From positions 1 through 43,343 of the forward strand of contig JAGPKJ010000008.1 in the NCBI GenBank assembly GCA_018053995.1: a DNA stretch of 43,343 nucleotides, in the 5' to 3' direction. The translations under genes were made by a program, and so were the position numbers. A model generated the notes under the pieces. The model did not search any database. It was not told the origin of the DNA and saw only the letters and a list, made by a program, of their open reading frames with translations. The DNA comes from Lachnospiraceae bacterium (GTDB taxonomy: Bacteria; Bacillota; Clostridia; Lachnospirales; Lachnospiraceae). Below are positions 8,062-15,715 of this stretch, piece after piece; position 1 is the stretch's first letter, and each line of letters begins with the position of its first letter.

Positions 8062-10668
8062 CTAATTTGCATTATCAGCGCCTGCGGCTGAATCTTTTCC
8101 ACTCTGTGATGCACTGCCATCTGATCCGCCGGACGGAGTAGTCTGTACCTTGCCATTCTCATCTTCTGACGGAAGTACACTGACTCCGATAGATGCTCCT
8201 GTATTAGGATCTATATAACCGCCGGTATTGGGATCAATTGCATATCCTGTTGCCGCATCGATTGGATATGTCTTCCATATCTCCTCGTCTTCTGCTGCAC
8301 CGTCTTGCCCTGCCTGACCTTCCTGATCTGAAGTCTTATCTGCACTTTGATCTGCATTCTGAGCATCACTCTTGTCTGCACTTTGATCCGCATTCTGATC
8401 ATCGCTCTTATTTACACTCTGATCGCCGCTTTGATCCGCCGACTGTCCGCTATCATCACCACTGCTGTTCCCGCTTACTGTCGCAGTATCACTGCCGTTC
8501 TGATATACCGCTGTGATATCAGCCGCAGCAAGTTCTGCTTTTTCATCGTCGGAAAGTGGCTCCGTCATATATATATGCTCATAAGGCAGCATCTCTGTAA
8601 GAATGGATCTTACTAACTTAGTCGCATATTTTGCATCATCCTGTGCTACGGAATTTGGTCTGTCAACTACAACATAGATCGCATATTTTGGATCATCAGC
8701 GGGAGCATATCCCATAAATGATACAACATACTGTCCGTTTCCACGTGGAAGTGTCTCGGCTGTTCCGGTCTTACCGCCTATCATGTACCCGGCAGGTCTT
8801 GCTGTCTTACCTGTTCCATGTTCACCTGTGACTACCTGATTACAGTATGTTATGATCTTTTTGCTCGTTGAAGATGATATTGTCTGTTTAAGTACACGTG
8901 GTTCAACATTCTGTATCGTAGCACCGTCAGAACTTACTATCTTGCTCACAACATGCGGTTCATAATAATCTCCGCCGTTTATAAGCGAACAGAATCCGGT
9001 TATCGTCTGAATCATCGTAACATTGAAGCCCTGTCCGAATGAGTTCGTTGCAAGTTCTGTAAGTCCCATATTATCCGCATCGTAAACAAGATTAGCTGTC
9101 CGTGATTCTCCTGCGAGATCGATATTTGTCTTATATCCGAATCCAAAGTTGCCCTGATAACGGATAAACTCGTCTTTTCCTGTCGCAAACGCAATCTGCA
9201 TCAGGCAGACATTGCATGATCTTTCGATTGCCTCTCCAACTGACAGCACTCCGTCACCGTTTCTGTTATGGCAATATATTGGCCATCCACCGACATCCAG
9301 ATGTCCTTCACAGTCATATGTCTCATTTCCCGTGATCGAACCTGAATCAAGTGCTGCCGCTACTGTAAACGGCTTGGCTACAGAACCCGGCTCGTATGTT
9401 GAAGATATACACTGATTTTTCCATAATAAATTCAGATTCTGATAGAGTGTATCATCATCCATCTGATCTATGCTGTCCTTAGTCACATACAGAGGTGCGA
9501 TGTATCCTGCGCCTTTATTATCTGTGCCTGAAGCCGCATCGCCATCTGTCGTATCGCTCTTTTCCGTAGTATCGCTGCTTTTTTCTGCATCGCTGTTATC
9601 CGCAGTTTTGTCCGCATTTGCGCCATCGCTGTTTGAACCATCTGAATTATCTGCATTCTGGTCTTTTGTATCAGTGCTTTCGTCCGTGCCTGTCGAAGAT
9701 ACGATCTTATTTATCTCGGTTGTCCCATCAGTCTTGTTACCTGCTGAATCAACTTCTCTTGCGCCTATAAGTGCTTCTGTGTTTCGTGGTTCATTCAAAT
9801 TAAATGTCGGATAGTCCGCCATTGCGATAACATCGCCTGAATTGACTTCCATTATTATGCATCCCACATGTTCCGCACCGTTGCCATCATGAACCGCCCC
9901 TGCGTATTCATCATTAAATTCTTTCAGCTTATCTTCAACTATGCTCTGAACATTGCTATCGATCGTAGTTATAAGGCTGTCTCCATCCTCTGCCGGTATC
10001 GTTGTTCGTTCCAGATCCGAATCGGAGTTCATATAGCCGTATTCACGCCCATTAGTTCCGTTAAGTGTATCATTATAATATTCTTCAAGTCCAGAAGTTC
10101 CCACGTTATCAGATGTTGTAAATCCTATCACAGAAGCTGCGAGTGAATCATTGGGATATTTTCTCTGATACTGCTCTTCGAGCCAGATTCCTTTGACATT
10201 AGGATTTTTTTCAGAATCATCCGTAAGATCCTGGAATTTTTTCACCTGATCATAGGTCTTTTTCTTCGCTAGAATATAATATCTTGAAGACGGATGCTCC
10301 TTGATATATGTGCTTATCTTATCTGGATCAATTCCAAGCGCTGACTTTGCGGCACTTAGCGTCGGTTTCAGATACTTTTCATCGCTGAGTAAAAGATAGC
10401 TGTCCAGGATCACGTTATAGACTTTATCGCTGCATGATAAGACAAGTCCGTTAGAATCATAGATATTGCCACGCCTGTACGGAATTGTCACCGAGTCATA
10501 TGTCTGTTGTGAAAGCACCTGCTTTTTATAGGCTTCTCCATTCTCATGAGCGATCTTGTAGAGCCTTATCACTAAACATACGAAAGCCGCCAGTATTATA
10601 AAGAATAATACCAGCAGCTTTTTCTGCATTCTTATCGTAAACTTTTTGGGTTTTTCTGATTTATTCAA
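8062..10668 (-). CDS. Class B penicillin-binding protein (FtsI/PBP2 type), with large low-complexity insertions
   Basis: Septal transpeptidase of the FtsW complex. Residues 15-37 form the membrane anchor, and RRGNIYDSNG at 65-74 is the pedestal motif. The transpeptidase motifs are SVAK at 429-432 (nucleophile Ser429, in YEPGSVAKPF), SCN at 484-486 and KTGT at 633-636. At 868 residues it is well above the usual 600-750. Two acidic Asp/Ser/Thr/Asn-rich stretches explain this: one at about 305-390, just ahead of the active-site serine, and a C-terminal tail from about 726 with repeated DQSADKSDAQNADQ-like units. No PASTA domains are visible. The start is TTG at 10668 after GGGAGAG. It lies 16 bases after ftsL. 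Confidence 0.93.
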   Translation of the reverse strand: MNKSEKPKKFTIRMQKKLLVLFFIILAAFVCLVIRLYKIAHENGEAYKKQVLSQQTYDSVTIPYRRGNIYDSNGLVLSCSDKVYNVILDSYLLLSDEKYLKPTLSAAKSALGIDPDKISTYIKEHPSSRYYILAKKKTYDQVKKFQDLTDDSEKNPNVKGIWLEEQYQRKYPNDSLAASVIGFTTSDNVGTSGLEEYYNDTLNGTNGREYGYMNSDSDLERTTIPAEDGDSLITTIDSNVQSIVEDKLKEFNDEYAGAVHDGNGAEHVGCIIMEVNSGDVIAMADYPTFNLNEPRNTEALIGAREVDSAGNKTDGTTEINKIVSSTGTDESTDTKDQNADNSDGSNSDGANADKTADNSDAEKSSDTTEKSDTTDGDAASGTDNKGAGYIAPLYVTKDSIDQMDDDTLYQNLNLLWKNQCISSTYEPGSVAKPFTVAAALDSGSITGNETYDCEGHLDVGGWPIYCHNRNGDGVLSVGEAIERSCNVCLMQIAFATGKDEFIRYQGNFGFGYKTNIDLAGESRTANLVYDADNMGLTELATNSFGQGFNVTMIQTITGFCSLINGGDYYEPHVVSKIVSSDGATIQNVEPRVLKQTISSSTSKKIITYCNQVVTGEHGTGKTARPAGYMIGGKTGTAETLPRGNGQYVVSFMGYAPADDPKYAIYVVVDRPNSVAQDDAKYATKLVRSILTEMLPYEHIYMTEPLSDDEKAELAAADITAVYQNGSDTATVSGNSSGDDSGQSADQSGDQSVNKSDDQNADQSADKSDAQNADQSADKTSDQEGQAGQDGAAEDEEIWKTYPIDAATGYAIDPNTGGYIDPNTGASIGVSVLPSEDENGKVQTTPSGGSDGSASQSGKDSAAGADNAN

Positions 10669-10684
10669 AAGACTCTCCCGGATA

Positions 10685-11143
10685 TCATTTCTTTTGTTCG
10701 GGGATATCTGCGACCTGTCTCACATAATCGCTTTTCTCTGTGGAAAATGTCTCGACCTGTCCTTCACTTGCATACTTCATCCCTAATTCGCCAATGGCAA
10801 CCTTCTTTACATTCTTAAGGTCAACATTACTGTTAATTCTACTATATTTCTCATCATTTTCAAGTTTAATATCATTTAGCTGATTTTCAAGTGATGAAAT
10901 GTTACGTGTTCTCGCACTTATCTGAGCCTGAAGGCTTATATAAGAAATAAGCACAAAGCATGTGATCGTAATGGCTGCCATAAGAAAAAGGACATATCCT
11001 GTGCTCATTCTCCTTGCATTTTCGCGATTTCTTCTTACTGCAACATTTCTGCGTCTACGTTCGGGTTCGACCGGGAGATATTCTGGCTCAAGAGCCTCAC
11101 TTCCATATATGTATGAAATTTGTCTTCCCTGACTTTTTTTCAT
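10685..11143 (-). CDS. ftsL: FtsL-like septum formation protein
   Basis: Small bitopic protein of 152 residues with the FtsL layout. A basic cytoplasmic N terminus ([15 protein letters not shown] at about 28-42) leads to one membrane helix at about 48-68. An extracytoplasmic leucine-zipper-like coiled coil follows ([21 protein letters not shown]). Sequence alone is weak for this family; the position between rsmH and the class B PBP is what makes the call firm. It overlaps the rsmH stop by four bases (ATGA). Its role would be to bring FtsQ and the FtsW-PBP pair together at the division site. Confidence 0.82.
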   Translation of the reverse strand: MKKSQGRQISYIYGSEALEPEYLPVEPERRRRNVAVRRNRENARRMSTGYVLFLMAAITITCFVLISYISLQAQISARTRNISSLENQLNDIKLENDEKYSRINSNVDLKNVKKVAIGELGMKYASEGQVETFSTEKSDYVRQVADIPEQKK

Positions 11144-12138
11144 CTGTTGCCTCCCTCTGACTGTTCATTCTCATTTCTCTCAAATACACGTAGTTTTGCG
11201 CTCTTTGATCTTGGATTGTCTTCCATTTCCTCTTCACTGGGTATGATAGGTTTTCTTGTGATCACACGTCCCAGCGATTTCTTTCCACATACACATACCG
11301 GAAAATCAGGTGGACATGTGCATGGATTTTCATTTCTTCTGAATGCTGTCTTTACTATTCTGTCTTCAAGTGACTGAAAAGTTATAATACAGAATCTTCC
11401 GCCCGGTGTGAGCATCTTTATCATCGTATCAATTGAATCTTTCAGCACATCCAGTTCATGATTGCACGCGATTCTGAGTGCCTGATATGTCTGTTTTGAT
11501 GGATGTCCACCTTTTTCTCTTATTTTCGCCGGTATTGATGCTTTTATGATTTCGTTGAGCTGGCCGGTTGTCTCTATTGGTTCATTCTTTCTATATTCGA
11601 TTATGTGCTTTGCAATATTCTGTGCGAACTTTTCTTCGCCATAATCCCTTATGATATGAAAGATATCTGATTCTGAATATTCGTTAACGATCTCTTTCGC
11701 CGTGAGTTCCTGTCTTGTATCCATTCTCATATCCAGTGGTGCATCTGTTCTATATGAAAAGCCTCTATCACCATTGTCGAACTGGTATGATGAAACGCCA
11801 AGATCTAAAAGGATTCCATCTATTTTATCTACATTTCGTGCCTTAAGATCACTGTAAGCATTTACGTAATTGTCTCTTATGATCGTGACCCTGTTTTCAA
11901 ATTCTTTAAGTCTTTCTGATGCGGCCTCTATAGCATCGCCATCCTGATCTGTGCCATACAGATGTCCATTTCCCGTAAGTCTTGATGCTATCTCGAATGA
12001 ATGTCCCCCTCCGCCGATCGTTCCGTCAAGATATATGCCTTCGGGTCTGATATTCAGATTTTCAATTGTCTCCTCAAGGAGTACCGATTTATGTCTAAAT
12101 TCCATACCCGCTGTTATCTCCATTCCTGTTTTGTTCAT
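11140..12138 (-). CDS. rsmH: 16S rRNA (cytosine-1402-N4)-methyltransferase RsmH (MraW)
   Basis: S-adenosylmethionine-dependent enzyme that methylates C1402 in the ribosomal decoding centre. Motifs are [13 protein letters not shown] near the N terminus, [12 protein letters not shown] (SAM-binding motif I), [43 protein letters not shown], and the C-terminal [14 protein letters not shown] [15 protein letters not shown]. The longest frame is 332 residues, but relatives begin close to the HKSVLL motif. The ATG at 12105 (codon 12), with GGAG twelve bases upstream, is therefore a serious alternative to 12138. It is second in the dcw operon. Confidence 0.96.
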   Translation of the reverse strand: MNKTGMEITAGMEFRHKSVLLEETIENLNIRPEGIYLDGTIGGGGHSFEIASRLTGNGHLYGTDQDGDAIEAASERLKEFENRVTIIRDNYVNAYSDLKARNVDKIDGILLDLGVSSYQFDNGDRGFSYRTDAPLDMRMDTRQELTAKEIVNEYSESDIFHIIRDYGEEKFAQNIAKHIIEYRKNEPIETTGQLNEIIKASIPAKIREKGGHPSKQTYQALRIACNHELDVLKDSIDTMIKMLTPGGRFCIITFQSLEDRIVKTAFRRNENPCTCPPDFPVCVCGKKSLGRVITRKPIIPSEEEMEDNPRSKSAKLRVFERNENEQSEGGNR

Positions 12139-12157
12139 ATCTTTATCTGTGTTGCTG

Positions 12158-12217
12158 TCTGCTGCCCTGTATATTCGTTATATTGTATCTGCTGCCCTGT
12201 ATATTCGCTATATTATA
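12158..12217. repeat. 30-bp tandem duplication between mraZ and rsmH
   Basis: Two head-to-tail copies (12158-12187 and 12188-12217) begin TCTGCTGCCCTGTATATTCG on the plus strand and differ at only two positions. They fill most of the 98-base gap between mraZ and rsmH and encode nothing obvious. Confidence 0.9.
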
Positions 12218-12236
12218 TGAATTTTCTTAATATATT

Positions 12237-12668
12237 TCAGATGCTCAGTCCCAGCTTTTCAAGCTGTTCTGCAACATCATCCATATCATCGTAAGTTGAT
12301 TCCTGATCAAATCTTTCTTTGCTCCAGATCTCGACTCTTCCTGCCATTCCTATAAGTACGACATCTTTGCCAAGAGCTGCATATTCTCTAAGTGGAACCG
12401 GAAGAAGTATTCTTCCCTGTTTATCAACTTCTACTTCATTTGCTCCTGATTGAAAAAATCTCACAAACTTTCTTGCTTCTTTGTTCATGAGTGGCAATGA
12501 CTGAAGCTTTGTTTCGAACTCTTCCCATGATTTCTTGTCATAAACAAACAGGCATCCATCGAGTCCCTTGGTAACGACAAAAACATCACCGAGTGCCTCA
12601 CGGAATTTCGCGGGTACTATCAATCTACCCTTACCATCGATTGTATGATTGTACTCTCCCATGAACAT
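12237..12668 (-). CDS. mraZ: Transcriptional regulator MraZ
   Basis: DNA-binding protein with a tandem AbrB-like fold that represses its own dcw operon in the bacteria where it has been studied. The protein is 143 residues and starts [15 protein letters not shown], the usual Firmicutes N terminus. Two related halves contain the family motif, first as [14 protein letters not shown] and again as [16 protein letters not shown] choose the ATG at 12668. The reading frame is open well upstream with a GTG at 12824, but that extension would run through the promoter and operator. Four AAGTGGT repeats lie 20-57 bases upstream of this start, matching known MraZ operators. Confidence 0.97.
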   Translation of the reverse strand: MFMGEYNHTIDGKGRLIVPAKFREALGDVFVVTKGLDGCLFVYDKKSWEEFETKLQSLPLMNKEARKFVRFFQSGANEVEVDKQGRILLPVPLREYAALGKDVVLIGMAGRVEIWSKERFDQESTYDDMDDVAEQLEKLGLSI

Positions 12669-12687
12669 ATCGATCGCCGTCGTTTCT

Positions 12688-12725
12688 ACCACTTTCAACC
12701 ACTTTGTTACCACTTCCCACCACTT
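12688..12725 (-). promoter_or_regulatory. Putative MraZ operator: four AAGTGGT direct repeats
   Basis: On the minus strand AAGTGGT occurs four times (12719-12725, 12709-12715, 12698-12704, 12688-12694), at steps of 10, 11 and 10 bases, so all face one side of the helix. They cover the predicted transcription start and early leader of mraZ. Known MraZ sites in E. coli and Mycoplasma are short spaced TGG-containing direct repeats in front of mraZ, so autoregulation is a well-founded inference. Confidence 0.8.
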
Positions 12726-12733
12726 TTGATATA

Positions 12734-12762
12734 AATATAACTCATTTTCGGGTGATATGCAA
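12734..12762 (-). promoter_or_regulatory. Promoter of the dcw cluster (mraZ)
   Basis: TTGCAT (12762-12757) and TATATT (12739-12734) on the minus strand are separated by 17 bases. The start of transcription would fall at about 12727, right where the MraZ operator repeats begin. A near-palindrome of TTCTTAAGA half-sites (12790-12808) lies about 30 bases upstream of the -35 box and could bind another regulator. Confidence 0.6.
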
Positions 12763-12833
12763 TAGATTACGTTCATTTTTCGTAAGAAATTCTTAAGAAT
12801 CTTAAGAAATAATTCTTGTGTCACTACAAATTG

Positions 12834-12881
12834 AAAAGTGCGTTCAGGAGCCGGTAATCTCTCGCCATGAATGCACTTACG
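12834..12881. repeat. Palindromic element, copy 1 (imperfect)
   Basis: AAAAGTGCGTTCAGGAGC, a loop with TCTCTCGCC, and TGAATGCACTT form an imperfect hairpin. The same arrangement recurs at 13391-13438, about 557 bases away and in the same orientation. On the minus strand the hairpin is followed by TTTT, so it may also weaken read-through toward mraZ. Confidence 0.75.
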
Positions 12882-12995
12882 ACTGGGCTTACGACTAGGC
12901 TTACGACTAGGTTGGCGACTGGGCTCACGACTAGTTTGGCGACTGGGTTGACGACTAAGCTTACGACTAGGTTGACGTCTGGGTTGACGACTTAC
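12876..12995. repeat. 12-bp minisatellite, about ten copies
   Basis: Ten consecutive 12-base units with the plus-strand consensus YTKRCGACTRGG (for example CTTACGACTAGG and TTGGCGACTGGG). The CGACT core is kept in nine units. There are no spacers, so it is not a CRISPR array. It lies between the first palindromic copy and a set of larger hairpin repeats in the ychF-mraZ gap. Confidence 0.93.
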
Positions 12996-13024
12996 TGTGA
13001 TTAAGAAGACTGGCGGAAACGATG

Positions 13025-13337
13025 TTTTACCTACAGAACGATAAAAGAGAATAAAATGTTGGTAAAAAAAATGAATTTGGCAATGTGATGGTTCATTGGA
13101 TCTATGTGGGAATGAGAGTTTTACCGACAGAATGAAGTATTTTAAGTGATTGTAGGTAAAGAATCTAAAAAAAACAATAATCGGTTTATGAGATAAAATA
13201 GAATTGTACCTACAGATAGATTAAAGAAAGCAAGTTGTAGGTAAGGTCGGCGTTCCGCGTTGAATGAAATCATTTTCTGACTTATGAGATGAAGATATTT
13301 TACCGACAGAAAGCTAAGAATACATAATCTGTAGGTA
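13025..13337. repeat. Four spaced hairpin repeats (units about 85-94 bp apart)
   Basis: Each unit has TACCKACAGA on the left and, 20-30 bases later, a complementary TGTAGGTA or TGTTGGTA on the right. Hairpins lie at about 13025-13067, 13119-13160, 13204-13244 and 13298-13337. The left motifs start 94, 85 and 94 bases apart, and the variable base alternates T, G, T, G, suggesting duplication of a dimer. Flanks share TTATGAGAT (units 3 and 4) and a GGCGG-like tail. There is no believable gene in this stretch. Confidence 0.8.
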
Positions 13338-13390
13338 GGGCGGCGAAACCGCAGCTAAAAACCTAAACAAATGGATGATCACTACATGCT

Positions 13391-13438
13391 AAAAGTGCAT
13401 TCAGGAGCACTAAATCTCTCGCCCTGAATGCACTTGCG
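13391..13438. repeat. Palindromic element, copy 2 (13-bp perfect stem)
   Basis: AAGTGCATTCAGG at 13393-13405 pairs perfectly with 13423-13435 across a 17-base loop that contains the same TCTCTCGCC as copy 1 at 12834-12881. On the minus strand TTTT follows the stem, so a weak terminator for ychF transcripts is possible. Confidence 0.85.
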
Positions 13439-13447
13439 TTGTAATTC

Positions 13448-13557
13448 TGTGACACTGCGGATTGCTGCGCTTCTCGCTTCGTTCATGTGTGCTTTGCACA
13501 CATTGCTTTCGCAATCTTCTGGATTTACGTTTTTTGTGACACTGCGGATTGCTGCGC
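13448..13557. repeat. 23-bp direct repeat pair with small hairpins between
   Basis: The 23-base segment beginning TGTGACACTGCGGATTGCTG is present at 13448-13470 and 13535-13557 without mismatch. Between the copies are two tight hairpins, ATGTGTGC-TTT-GCACACAT (13485-13503) and ATTGC-TTTC-GCAAT. The GCGCAGCAATCCGC core resembles dispersed REP-like elements, which is an impression and not a database match. Confidence 0.8.
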
Positions 13558-13583
13558 AAGTCGCTGCTTCCTCGTGTCTATGC

Positions 13584-13639
13584 GGCTCTCAAAGTCATCC
13601 TTATGCATGCAAGCATGCATCGGATGGACTTTTCGAGCC
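13584..13639. repeat. Long hairpin immediately after ychF
   Basis: GGCTC at 13584-13588 pairs with GAGCC at 13635-13639. Inward it continues as AAAGTC/GACTTT, ATCC/GGAT and ATGCATGC/GCATGCAT around an AA loop, with small bulges. The hairpin starts six bases from the ychF stop codon. It has no T tail on either strand, so it looks like a structured repeat or mRNA 3'-end protector more than a standard terminator. Confidence 0.75.
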
Positions 13640-13644
13640 TGGTG

Positions 13645-14742
13645 TCACACGTTGAATCTAAACAGTATTATGTCTCCGTCCTGTACGACGTATTCTTTTC
13701 CTTCCATCCTAACAAGACCTTTATCTCTTGCTGCGGCATAGGAGCCTTGCTCCATGAGATCTTTGTACGTTACTACTTCGGCTTTGATGAATCCTCGTTC
13801 AAAATCAGTATGAATCTTACCCGCGGCCTGCGGTGCCTTTGTGCCCTGCTTTATAGTCCATGCACGTGTCTCATCCGCTCCTGACGTAAGGAAACTGATA
13901 AGTCCGAGCAGCTTGTAGCTGGCTGCGATAAGCTTCTCAAGTCCGGATTCCTTTATGCCAAGTGCATCAAGATAATCTGCTTTCTCGTCATCGCTAAGCT
14001 CAGATATCTCTTCTTCTATCTTTGCACAGATGACATATACTTCGCTGTCATGTTCAGCTGCATAAGCCCTTACTGCCTGTACACCCTTATTCTCAGCACC
14101 ATCATCTGCAAGTTCATCTTCTTTTACATTTGCAGCATATATAACAGGCTTTGATGTAAGAAGATCATAGCTGTCAAAAAGCGCCTTCTCATCATCGTCT
14201 TCTATCTCCATAGTGCTTGCAAGCTTTCCGGCTTCAAGATGGGCTTTGATCCTGTTAAGAAGATCAAGTTCCTTGCCCAGTTCCTTGTCCATTCTTGCAC
14301 CCTTTGCAACTTTTGAGATACGGCGTTCAAGAACATCCAGGTCAGAAAAGATTAGTTCAACGTTGATCGTATCGATATCGCGAAGCGGATCGATAGAACC
14401 GTCAACATGAATGATATTCGAATCCTCGAAGCATCTTACAACATGAACGATAGCATCAACTTCACGAATATAGCTAAGAAACTGGTTGCCAAGACCTTCA
14501 CCTTTTGATGCTCCCTTTACAAGTCCCGCGATATCAACGAATTCAATAGTCGCCGGTGTTGTCTTCTTTGAAGTGTACATCTCTGAAAGCTTGATAAGTC
14601 TTTCATCCGGTACTGTAACGATCCCGACATTCGGATCTATCGTGCAGAACGGATAGTTCGCTGCTTCTGCGCCAGCTTTAGTAAGTGAATTGAAAAGTGT
14701 GCTCTTTCCTACATTCGGTAATCCAACGATTCCCAGTTTCAT
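13645..14742 (-). CDS. ychF: Ribosome-associated ATPase/GTPase YchF (OLA1 family)
   Basis: Obg-related P-loop protein that binds ribosomes and prefers ATP; it is implicated in stress responses and translation control. The G1 motif is GLPNVGKST at 7-15, followed by NYPFCTIDPNVG, the DIAG G3 motif (VDIAGLVKGASKGEGLGNQFL), a coiled-coil insertion, and a C-terminal TGS domain ending VQDGDIILFRFNV. At 365 residues it is full length. The ribosome site AAGGAGA is strong. It is 84 bases after rsgA. The gap downstream to mraZ is 820 bases of repeats, so it probably ends its operon. Confidence 0.98.
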   Translation of the reverse strand: MKLGIVGLPNVGKSTLFNSLTKAGAEAANYPFCTIDPNVGIVTVPDERLIKLSEMYTSKKTTPATIEFVDIAGLVKGASKGEGLGNQFLSYIREVDAIVHVVRCFEDSNIIHVDGSIDPLRDIDTINVELIFSDLDVLERRISKVAKGARMDKELGKELDLLNRIKAHLEAGKLASTMEIEDDDEKALFDSYDLLTSKPVIYAANVKEDELADDGAENKGVQAVRAYAAEHDSEVYVICAKIEEEISELSDDEKADYLDALGIKESGLEKLIAASYKLLGLISFLTSGADETRAWTIKQGTKAPQAAGKIHTDFERGFIKAEVVTYKDLMEQGSYAAARDKGLVRMEGKEYVVQDGDIILFRFNV

Positions 14743-14826
14743 CTCATTTTCTCCTTAAAATATAGATTTGAGTATCTATGCTACAATCTGCGATCTGATA
14801 AACAATGCAAATCCTGTGATATTGCT

Positions 14827-15711
14827 TCACTTATACCGTTTTATACTTTTAAGTTCGTCATATAGCTGCCTGTAATTATCATATCTTACGCGGCTTATCA
14901 GCCCATCCTCGACTGCTTTCTTGACTGCGCAGTCCGGCTCATTCACGTGAGCACATCCCCTGAATCTGCATGATAATGCATAATCCGAAAACTCAGGATA
15001 ATACGATGTAAGTTCTTCTTTGGTGATATCGGAAACATCAAGCGAGGTAAATCCCGGCGTATCTATAATGTAAGTATCATCTCCAAGCGCAAATATCTCA
15101 GAATGTCTTGTCGTATTCTTTCCACGTTCTATCTTCCTGCTAAGCTCACCCGTCTCCATTTCGGCCTGTGGGCAAAGTCTGTTGATCACCGAAGATTTTC
15201 CGACACCGCTAGGTCCCGCGACAGTTGATGTACGACCCTTCAGTATACCTTTTAATTCATCAAATCCTTCACCATTGTTTGCACTCAGATATAGAACCTG
15301 ATATCCGCATGTTCCATACGCAGCTTTCAGTTTATCAAGAAGCTCACGGCTTGCGATATCTTCTTTGTTAAAACATATGATGCACGGCAGTGACTGCCGT
15401 TCCATCCTTATCAGGAACCTGTCAATAAGACCAAAACTTGGATCAGGATATCTTACTGCAAATATCAGGACAGCCTGATCGACATTTGCGACAGCCGGTC
15501 TTATAAGCGTATTTTTTCGCGGAAGTATGTCCGTGACATTTCCCTTATGAAGCTTCTCATCAATGATCTCTATACGCGCGTTATCTCCAACGAGTGGTTT
15601 TACATGATCCTTTCGAAAGATACCTTTTGCACGACATTCATATATAATGCCCTGCTCCGCTACATATACGTAATAGAAACCTGAAATTCCCTTGATTATC
15701 TTTCCATCCAT
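14827..15711 (-). CDS. rsgA: Small ribosomal subunit biogenesis GTPase RsgA
   Basis: Circularly permuted GTPase that checks late 30S maturation. An N-terminal OB fold (residues about 1-65) is followed by the G4 motif FNKEDI, then G1 GPSGVGKSS and G3 DTPG, the order expected for the permuted fold. The C-terminal zinc site is CRFRGCAHVNEPDC. Length is 294 residues, normal. The ATG is four bases after the prkC stop with no clear separate ribosome site, so it is likely translated by coupling. Linkage to prkC and the phosphatase gene is a standard Firmicutes arrangement; rpe and thiN, which often follow, are absent. Confidence 0.97.
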   Translation of the reverse strand: MDGKIIKGISGFYYVYVAEQGIIYECRAKGIFRKDHVKPLVGDNARIEIIDEKLHKGNVTDILPRKNTLIRPAVANVDQAVLIFAVRYPDPSFGLIDRFLIRMERQSLPCIICFNKEDIASRELLDKLKAAYGTCGYQVLYLSANNGEGFDELKGILKGRTSTVAGPSGVGKSSVINRLCPQAEMETGELSRKIERGKNTTRHSEIFALGDDTYIIDTPGFTSLDVSDITKEELTSYYPEFSDYALSCRFRGCAHVNEPDCAVKKAVEDGLISRVRYDNYRQLYDELKSIKRYK

Positions 15712-15715
15712 ATGG

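Noticed and set aside
12876..12995. Possible CRISPR array
   Set aside because: Units are contiguous 12-mers without spacers and there are no cas genes.
12669..13220. mraZ reading frame stays open upstream through the 12-bp array to a stop near 13221-13223, with a GTG at 12824
   Set aside because: The extension would translate the promoter, operator and palindromic element, has no other start codon, and relatives begin at MFMGEY. The open frame follows from the 12-base (four-codon) period.
13428..13884. Plus-strand reading frames over the ychF end and repeat region
   Set aside because: They run antisense to ychF or through hairpins, lack ribosome sites, and show no family resemblance.
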